From Lachnospiraceae bacterium (GTDB taxonomy: Bacteria > Bacillota > Clostridia > Lachnospirales > Lachnospiraceae), in NCBI GenBank assembly GCA_024682075.1, contig JAIKZQ010000013.1:30459-94458 (forward strand): 64,000 nt of DNA. Direction: 5' to 3'. The position numbers were made by a program, and so were the translations under genes. Below, one piece after another: positions 60,403 to 64,000 of this stretch. Each line of letters begins with the position of its first letter. Position 1 is the first letter of the stretch. The notes under the pieces were generated by a model. It searched no databases and was not told the origin of the DNA. It worked only from the letters and a program-made list of their open reading frames with translations.

Positions 60403-62685
60403 ATGAAGACATCTGTAATAGGCTTTCCGAGAGTCGGAAAGAACAGGGAACTGAAATTTGCGACGGAGAAGTATTTTAAAGGAGAGATCGGAGAGGCTGA
60501 ACTTTTTTCACAGGCAGCTCAGATCAGAAAGTATAACCTTTCCAAAGAGAAGGAAGCGGGGATCGATCTGATCTCCTCAAATGATTTTTCATTCTATGAC
60601 GGAGTCCTTGATACTGCTTTTCTTCTCAATATAATACCTGCGAGGTATAAGGAACTCGGTCTTTCGCCTCTTGATACCTATTTTGCAATGGCAAGGGGAT
60701 ATCAGGGAGATAAGGGCAATGTCAAGGCTCTTGCGATGAAGAAGTGGTTCAATACTAACTATCATTATCTTGTCACTGAGATTGACGATGACACCGATGT
60801 CAGCATCGCAGGGAATAAGATCTTCGATGAGTACGACGAGGCACTCGCCGCAGGCGTAGAGGCCAAGCCTGTCATCGTCGGCCCGTTCACTTTTCTGAAA
60901 CTGGCAAGGTACACCGGGGAAAAGTCCGCTGCGGATTTTGAGAAGTCATTTACCGATGCGTATGCCGCACTTCTGAAGAAAGCAGATGAGAAGAGCATCA
61001 AGTGGTTTCAGTTTGACGAGCCTTATCTTGTGAAAGATCTTACGGATGCGGATAAGAAGCTGTTTGTGTCAATCTATGAAAGCATTCTTTCCGCAAAGGG
61101 ATCCGTTAAGGTTTTGGCACAGACATATTTCGGGGATGTGAGAGATGTGTATTCCGAACTCACGGCACTTGGCTTTGACGGCATCGGTCTTGATTTTATC
61201 GAGGGAAGAAAGACTCTTGAACTTGTTAAGGCTAACGGATTTCCCGAGGACAAGATCCTTTTTGCGGGACTCGTAAACGGTAAAAACATCTGGAGAAATA
61301 ATTATCTGAAGACTCTTGATGTTTTGAAGGAGATCAAAGCCGCGGGAGTAAAGGAAGTCGTTCTGTCCACATCTTGTTCTCTTCTTCATGTTCCTTATAC
61401 TCTTGAGAGCGAGACCAAACTGACACACGAGTATACCGATCACTTTGCTTTTGCTGAGGAAAAACTTGCAGAACTGAAGGAGATAGCATCTCTGGCCGAA
61501 TCGCTTGACGGTGATGCATACACCGCTCAGGATTCATTTAAGAAGAACTCCGGACTGTTCACCGGAAGAGTTAACAGCTTTGACGAGAACGTTCAGGACA
61601 GAGTGAAGAATATAAAGGAGTCGGATTATACCAGACTTCCTGCATTCGATGAAAGAGAGAAGATCCAGAAAAAAGCATTTGCTCTTCCCATATTCCCTAC
61701 AACAACTATCGGATCGTTCCCTCAGACTGCAGATGTAAAGAATGAGAGAAAGCTTTTCAGGAAAGGTGAGATCTCCGGGGAGGAATACAAGACCTTCATA
61801 AAGAAGAAGATAGCCGGCTGCATCGCACTTCAGGAAGAGATCTGTCTCGATGTGCTAGTTCACGGTGAGTACGAGAGAAATGACATGGTCGAGTATTTCG
61901 GAGAAAACCTTGAGGGTTATCTTTTTACCGAAAAAGCATGGGTGCAGTCATACGGAACAAGATGCGTCAAGCCGCCTATCATCTGGGGTGACGTATCAAG
62001 GAAAAAGCCTATCACCGTAGAGTGGTCGGTATATGCAAAGAGCTGTACCGACAAGCCGGTCAAGGGCATGCTCACCGGTCCGGTGACGATCCTCAACTGG
62101 TCGTTCCCCAGGGAGGATATCTCCATTAAGGAAAGTACCCTTCAGATCGCACTCGCAATACGCGATGAGGTGCTTGATCTCGAAGCAAACGGTATAAACA
62201 TAATTCAGATTGATGAAGCTGCACTCAGAGAAAAACTTCCGTTAAGAAAGTCCGACTGGTATTCGGAATATCTCGACTGGGCAATTCCGGCATTCAGACT
62301 CGTACAGAGTGGGGTGAAGCCTGAAACACAGATCCATACACATATGTGCTACAGCGAGTTCACGGATATCATTCCTGCCATCGATGCGATGGATGCTGAT
62401 GTAATAACATTTGAAGCATCACGTTCCGATCTGCTTATCCTTGATTCTCTTAAAGAGAATGATTTCAAGACCGAAGTAGGCCCGGGCGTATATGACATTC
62501 ACAGCCCCAGAGTTCCTTCGGTAGATGAGATCTATAATGCACTTGAACTCATGAGGAATAAACTTGACGATCATAAGCTCTGGGTGAATCCCGACTGTGG
62601 TCTTAAGACAAGGGGAGAGACGGAAACAAAAGCAAGCCTTATCAACCTTGTGGAGGCGGCACGTAAGCTTCGTGAAAGTGTATGA
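60403..62685 (+). CDS. metE: Cobalamin-independent methionine synthase
   Basis: A 760-residue MetE with two homologous barrels. Zinc ligands are all present: H647 and C649 in [10 protein letters not shown]671 in [10 protein letters not shown]732 in NPDCGLKTR, offset by six from the E. coli enzyme. The N-terminal start [20 protein letters not shown] is diagnostic. It transfers the methyl group of 5-methyltetrahydrofolate-polyglutamate to homocysteine without B12. ATG 60403 follows AAAGGAGAGG. metF follows 58 bases later, making a two-gene methionine operon that generates and uses the methyl donor. Confidence 0.97.
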   Translation: MKTSVIGFPRVGKNRELKFATEKYFKGEIGEAELFSQAAQIRKYNLSKEKEAGIDLISSNDFSFYDGVLDTAFLLNIIPARYKELGLSPLDTYFAMARGYQGDKGNVKALAMKKWFNTNYHYLVTEIDDDTDVSIAGNKIFDEYDEALAAGVEAKPVIVGPFTFLKLARYTGEKSAADFEKSFTDAYAALLKKADEKSIKWFQFDEPYLVKDLTDADKKLFVSIYESILSAKGSVKVLAQTYFGDVRDVYSELTALGFDGIGLDFIEGRKTLELVKANGFPEDKILFAGLVNGKNIWRNNYLKTLDVLKEIKAAGVKEVVLSTSCSLLHVPYTLESETKLTHEYTDHFAFAEEKLAELKEIASLAESLDGDAYTAQDSFKKNSGLFTGRVNSFDENVQDRVKNIKESDYTRLPAFDEREKIQKKAFALPIFPTTTIGSFPQTADVKNERKLFRKGEISGEEYKTFIKKKIAGCIALQEEICLDVLVHGEYERNDMVEYFGENLEGYLFTEKAWVQSYGTRCVKPPIIWGDVSRKKPITVEWSVYAKSCTDKPVKGMLTGPVTILNWSFPREDISIKESTLQIALAIRDEVLDLEANGINIIQIDEAALREKLPLRKSDWYSEYLDWAIPAFRLVQSGVKPETQIHTHMCYSEFTDIIPAIDAMDADVITFEASRSDLLILDSLKENDFKTEVGPGVYDIHSPRVPSVDEIYNALELMRNKLDDHKLWVNPDCGLKTRGETETKASLINLVEAARKLRESV

Positions 62686-62743
62686 GTCCCAAACCTGAAA
62701 TGACGTCACTGTCATATACAGCATATGAAAAGAAGAGAAAAAG

Positions 62744-63631
62744 ATGAAGGTATCGAATATATATAAAGAAAAAAACAGCACACTTTCTTTCGAGATATTT
62801 CCTCCGAAGAAAGACGAAGAACTTAAGAACATCGATGAGACCCTCTCGGTGCTGTGCGAGCTTCAGCCTGATTTTATCAGCGTGACATTCGGAGCGGGAG
62901 GGAGTGCGAACTGCAACCGTACCATAGAGATCGCGCGAAAGATAAGAAAGGATTACGGCATCGAGCCGGTTGTTCATCTTACCTGTCTTCATTACGATAA
63001 AAAAGAGATCGATGAGTTTGCAAGTGCATTGGAGGCGGAAGGCATCGAAAACATTCTTGCGCTTCGCGGTGATGCTTCGCAGGATGTTCCTGCAAAGGAT
63101 GTTTTCCGCCACTCTTCCGATCTGATATCTTATCTGAAAAAAGATCATGACTTCTGCTTTCTCGGAGCGTGCTATCCCGAATGCCATCCCGATTCCCGCG
63201 ACAGGATAGAGGATATAAAGAATCTGAAGAAAAAGAACGATGCCGGAGCCGAGGTGCTTCTTTCACAGATGTGCTTTGATAATGATATCTTCTTTAAGTT
63301 CAGTGAAAGCTGCAGGATCGCGGGCGTTGAAGCTCCGGTGATCCCCGGCATCATGCCTGTGATAAAAGCCTCACAGATAAGAAGGATGGTAGATATGTGC
63401 GGTGTTGAATTCCCCGACAGATTCCGCAGGATAATAGACAGGTATGAGGATAAACCCGAAGCGCTGTTTGATGCGGGCATGTCATATGCCCTGAGTCAGG
63501 TGATAGATCTTATCGCCGGCGGAGTGCCGGGAATACATCTTTATACGATGAACAAGCCGCAGGTCGCACGAAGGATATGTGAGGGACTTAAGAATATATA
63601 TGTTCCGGCCGGTAATCTCAGAGCGTGCTGA
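62744..63631 (+). CDS. metF: Methylenetetrahydrofolate reductase
   Basis: A 295-residue flavoprotein of normal MetF length. Family signs: LSFEIFPPK at the start, FISVTFGAGGS, VVHLTCLHY, ILALRGDA, FLGACYPECHPDS, SQMCFD and PVIPGIMPV. It reduces 5,10-methylenetetrahydrofolate to the 5-methyl form used by MetE just upstream. The Shine-Dalgarno is modest (AGAAGAG). In some clostridia MetF needs a MetV partner, which is not seen here. Confidence 0.95.
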   Translation: MKVSNIYKEKNSTLSFEIFPPKKDEELKNIDETLSVLCELQPDFISVTFGAGGSANCNRTIEIARKIRKDYGIEPVVHLTCLHYDKKEIDEFASALEAEGIENILALRGDASQDVPAKDVFRHSSDLISYLKKDHDFCFLGACYPECHPDSRDRIEDIKNLKKKNDAGAEVLLSQMCFDNDIFFKFSESCRIAGVEAPVIPGIMPVIKASQIRRMVDMCGVEFPDRFRRIIDRYEDKPEALFDAGMSYALSQVIDLIAGGVPGIHLYTMNKPQVARRICEGLKNIYVPAGNLRAC

Positions 63632-63772
63632 TCCGCATGATGCTGCAGGAAATATTGTTGAAATATTATTATTGTAAAAAGCCCGACTCAGGAGTATCAT
63701 AGGCTCCTGCGTAGCTTATACAGGGCGTTTAAGCGATTTTGACTGTTCGAAAAAATTTTTTTAAAAAAGTTG

Positions 63773-63801
63773 TTGACATGAAAAAATTGCTGTGATATTC
63801 T
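63773..63801 (+). promoter_or_regulatory. Strong promoter, probably of an rRNA operon
   Basis: Consensus TTGACA (63773-63778), exactly 17 bases, TATTCT (63796-63801), with an A/T-rich UP-like tract just upstream (AAAAAATTTTTTTAAAAAAG, 63750-63769). This is the strongest promoter in the window, and the leader that follows has rRNA-like features. Confidence 0.8.
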
Positions 63802-63807
63802 ACATAA

Positions 63808-64000
63808 GCTGTCGCTTTGAGAACAGCATAGGAGTAAATCGCTGCGCGATCAACTCGATAGTTCCTTGATAATTCAATACTAATGCATCCCTGAACAATT
63901 CCTATTTAACCGGCGAAAACCGGTATAGAAATTTTCAGAAGATGGTCGATGAGAAATCATTGACGAACACAAACCTTATTCAGTAGACATGGATTAAATA
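63808..64000 (+). other. Structured leader, probable rRNA operon 5' region
   Basis: No reading frame is supported in the last 370 bases. The leader holds three small hairpins: GCTGT/ACAGC (63808-63826), a nested GAGT-ATCGC/GCGAT-ACTC hairpin (63832-63856), and ACCGG/CCGGT near 63919. A boxA-like antitermination element, AGTTCCTTGATAATTC, starts near 63860. This resembles the region before 16S rRNA in Firmicutes; the mature 16S would begin past the window end, so the call is inference. Confidence 0.6.

Noticed and set aside
62642..63187. Minus-strand frame of 181 codons over metE/metF
   Set aside because: Antisense to two certain genes and without any domain or ribosome site.
1..64000. CRISPR arrays, insertion sequences, tRNA genes
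   Set aside because: No regularly spaced repeats, transposase motifs or cloverleaf with TTCRA and CCA-proximal stem were found on either strand by eye.

Overview
The window looks like a chromosomal segment of a Firmicute, most likely a fibre-degrading gut or rumen member of the Lachnospiraceae (Butyrivibrio-like). The signs are moderate GC, strong Shine-Dalgarno sites, TTGACA/TATNAT promoters, cytoplasmic arabinoxylan and xyloglucan side-chain enzymes, many HD-GYP and hybrid kinase genes, and YtrA-type GntR/ABC and XRE/DUF2975 modules. This is inferred from gene content; no rRNA gene lies inside the window. I saw no tRNA, transposase, CRISPR array or prophage.

Layout. (1) 1-15920: a long accessory block of mostly unnamed genes. 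It holds three paralogous two-helix membrane proteins interleaved with a 56-aa protein, a 170-aa protein and a Ycf46-like AAA+ ATPase. These are followed by a 1867-aa TPR/P-loop ATPase, a second P-loop ATPase whose C-terminus carries a HEPN-type R-x4-H motif, a TPR protein and two small membrane proteins. This is the best candidate for an undescribed system. (2) 15913-17610 and 20054-25364: GH43, aldo/keto reductase, GH51 arabinofuranosidase, two CE1-type esterases, and a DUF2975/XRE pair with twin operators around its promoter; a hybrid kinase sits between. (3) 25368-30672: small housekeeping and unknown genes (Cys-rich membrane protein, GNAT, Nudix, methyltransferase, unknowns, HD-GYP). (4) 30684-32140 (minus strand): a permease of the ArsB/NhaD/SLC13 type behind a probable yybP-ykoY (Mn2+) riboswitch with an overlapping terminator. 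(5) 32195-37121: GH31, GH127 and an EAL phosphodiesterase.

(6) 37294-41711: XRE regulator, VWA protein, then a sulfur block (LysR regulator, cysK, cysK-like paralogue). The LysR gene is preceded by what looks like a cysteine attenuator: a nine-codon leader peptide with two Cys codons lying in the arm of an intrinsic terminator. (7) 41888-51521: a signalling operon of two HD-GYP proteins, a 1423-aa hybrid kinase and a response regulator. (8) 51636-57042: an SPFH/ribbon-helix-helix pair and a GntR-ABC-CPBP operon. (9) 57156-63631: SulP transporter, then LysR (minus) divergent from metE-metF. (10) 63773-64000: a strong promoter and structured leader typical of an rRNA operon whose 16S gene would begin beyond the window.

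How it fits together: the glycoside hydrolases and esterases lack signal peptides, so they probably act on imported arabinose-, xylose- and ferulate-decorated oligosaccharides. The sulfur genes (SulP, two cysK-type genes, metE, metF, two related LysR regulators) form a cysteine/methionine set. Four c-di-GMP phosphodiesterases and no GGDEF cyclase are encoded here.
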